Assembly (NCBI GenBank): GCA_003545125.1
Contig: DQCI01000274.1
Span: forward strand, 1 to 5,706
Reading direction: 5' to 3'
Length of the DNA: 5,706 nt
Source: Paracoccaceae bacterium
GTDB taxonomy: Bacteria > Pseudomonadota > Alphaproteobacteria > Rhodobacterales > Rhodobacteraceae
Part shown: positions 5,107-5,706 of the stretch, piece after piece
Position numbering within the stretch: position 1 is the first letter of the stretch
Layout: the number at the start of each line of letters is the position of its first letter
Program-made: the position numbers and the translations under genes
The notes under the pieces: model-generated
Seen by the model: the letters and a program-made list of their open reading frames with translations, nothing else
Told to the model about the DNA's origin: nothing
The model's database searches: none

Positions 5107-5188
5107 CGTTTCGCCTTTCACCTTGCGCCCCGCGCCCTGCCCCATACATTCGGCCCATATATTCGGGCGAAAGAATATGGAGTGCGCG
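5107..5188. promoter_or_regulatory. Divergent promoter region between ThDP-enzyme and FMN-reductase genes
   Basis: This 82-bp spacer must hold leftward and rightward start signals. It has an AT-rich island at 5157-5178 in otherwise GC-rich DNA, with TATATT (5158-5163) as a possible rightward -10, but no matching -35. Repeats in it: ATTCGG as a direct repeat at 5148-5153 and 5161-5166 (13 bp apart), ATATTC (5159-5164) inverted against GAATAT (5173-5178), and the small dyad TTCG-GG-CGAA (5162-5171). These overlap and could form one operator controlling both genes. Ribosome-binding sites: GAAAGG (5114-5119, minus strand) and GGAG (5179-5182, plus strand). Confidence 0.42.
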
Positions 5189-5706
5189 ATGTCTGATCAT
5201 ACCCTGCTTTGCATTTCGGGTTCGCTGCGACAAGGTGCCTGTAACCGGCGCCTCGTGCGCGAGGCGGCGCGTGTCTTCGGCGAGGCCGAGGTTGTCGACG
5301 CCGAGCTGAATTTTCCGCTGTTCGACGAAGATCTGCAAGATGCCGAAGGCATCCCGGAGGCGGTGCTGAAGCTCGCCGACCAGATCGCGGCGGCCGATGC
5401 GGTTCTGATCTCGACGCCCGAGTACAACAAGAACCTCTCAGGCGTGTTGAAGAACGCGCTCGACTGGGTGAGCCGGGTGAAGGGCAACCCATGGAAAGAC
5501 AAGCCCGTGGCGCTGATGGCGGCGGCCGATGGGCGCGCCGGTGGCGAGCGGGCGATGCACTCGCTCATTCTTTGCATGATGCCGTTCCGCGCCAACCTCG
5601 TCTACGGACCCGAGGTCTTGGTCGCGGCCTGCAACAAGGCCTTCGACGCCGACGGGCGGCTGGTCGATGAAGGGGCGGCGAAGTTTCTTGGAATGCTGAT
5701 GAAGAA
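5189..5706 (+). CDS. NAD(P)H-dependent FMN reductase / flavodoxin-like oxidoreductase, C-terminus cut by right edge
   Basis: 172 codons are visible with no stop; family members are usually about 180-200 aa, so only a short tail is missing. The product is a flavodoxin-fold enzyme that binds FMN and uses NAD(P)H to reduce flavin, quinones, azo dyes or chromate. The physiological substrate cannot be told from sequence. Seen: strand LLCISGSLRQGACNRRL (residues 6-22), the FMN-phosphate loop with the family pattern G-S-x-R-x-G-x-x-N; ADAVLISTPEYNKNLSGVLKNALDWVSR (69-96), the isoalloxazine-binding T-P-E-Y-N block; and PVALMAAADGRAGGERAMHSL (106-126), the third flavin-contacting region. The ATG at 5189 is preceded by GGAG 6 nt upstream. 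It is transcribed divergently from the ThDP-enzyme gene across an 82-bp spacer, which suggests shared control but does not prove a shared pathway. Confidence 0.93.
   Translation, partial: MSDHTLLCISGSLRQGACNRRLVREAARVFGEAEVVDAELNFPLFDEDLQDAEGIPEAVLKLADQIAAADAVLISTPEYNKNLSGVLKNALDWVSRVKGNPWKDKPVALMAAADGRAGGERAMHSLILCMMPFRANLVYGPEVLVAACNKAFDADGRLVDEGAAKFLGMLMK

Noticed and set aside
3388..5196. 602-codon open frame on the plus strand spanning the whole ThDP-enzyme gene
   Set aside because: The product is Arg/His/Gly-rich with no recognisable domain, and opposite it lies an excellent ThDP-enzyme frame with intact motifs. Long antisense frames are common in GC-rich DNA.

Overview
The window is GC-rich (about two thirds G+C by eye), compactly coded, and looks like chromosomal DNA of an alphaproteobacterium, most likely of the Rhodobacteraceae/Roseobacter group. 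That placement rests on protein style, codon use biased to G or C in the third position, and the GGGCGGCC-type terminator. No rRNA, tRNA, CRISPR array, insertion sequence or phage gene was seen.

Layout, left to right. (1) On the minus strand lie the first 37 codons of aspartate-semialdehyde dehydrogenase (asd), preceded by a small lipoprotein gene on the same strand. (2) A 131-bp divergent, partly AT-rich spacer separates these from a plus-strand gene for a 404-aa, ten-helix membrane protein. It resembles the SLAC1/TehA fold and, from memory, proteins labelled 'TsoY family (seleno)protein'. A strong intrinsic terminator follows it. (3) cobO, cob(I)yrinic acid a,c-diamide adenosyltransferase, is on the plus strand. 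(4) A 91-bp convergent spacer holds three back-to-back palindromes whose dyad centres are exactly 23 bp apart. (5) A minus-strand gene pair encodes a thiamine-diphosphate (ThDP) enzyme of the acetolactate-synthase superfamily and, 21 bp downstream, a VIT1/CCC1-type metal transporter. (6) An 82-bp divergent spacer precedes a plus-strand NAD(P)H-dependent FMN reductase that runs off the right edge.

The genes do not form one pathway. asd serves the lysine/threonine/methionine and cell-wall precursor branch, and cobO serves cobalamin synthesis. The ThDP-enzyme/VIT pair is a probable two-gene operon, and the FMN reductase shares a divergent promoter region with it. No obvious multi-gene novel system is present.

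The items most worth a second look are the three-palindrome array, whose units differ in sequence by paired substitutions that keep each dyad intact; the single cysteine, inside a membrane segment, of the ten-helix protein; and the loss of an expected glutamate in the VIT transporter.
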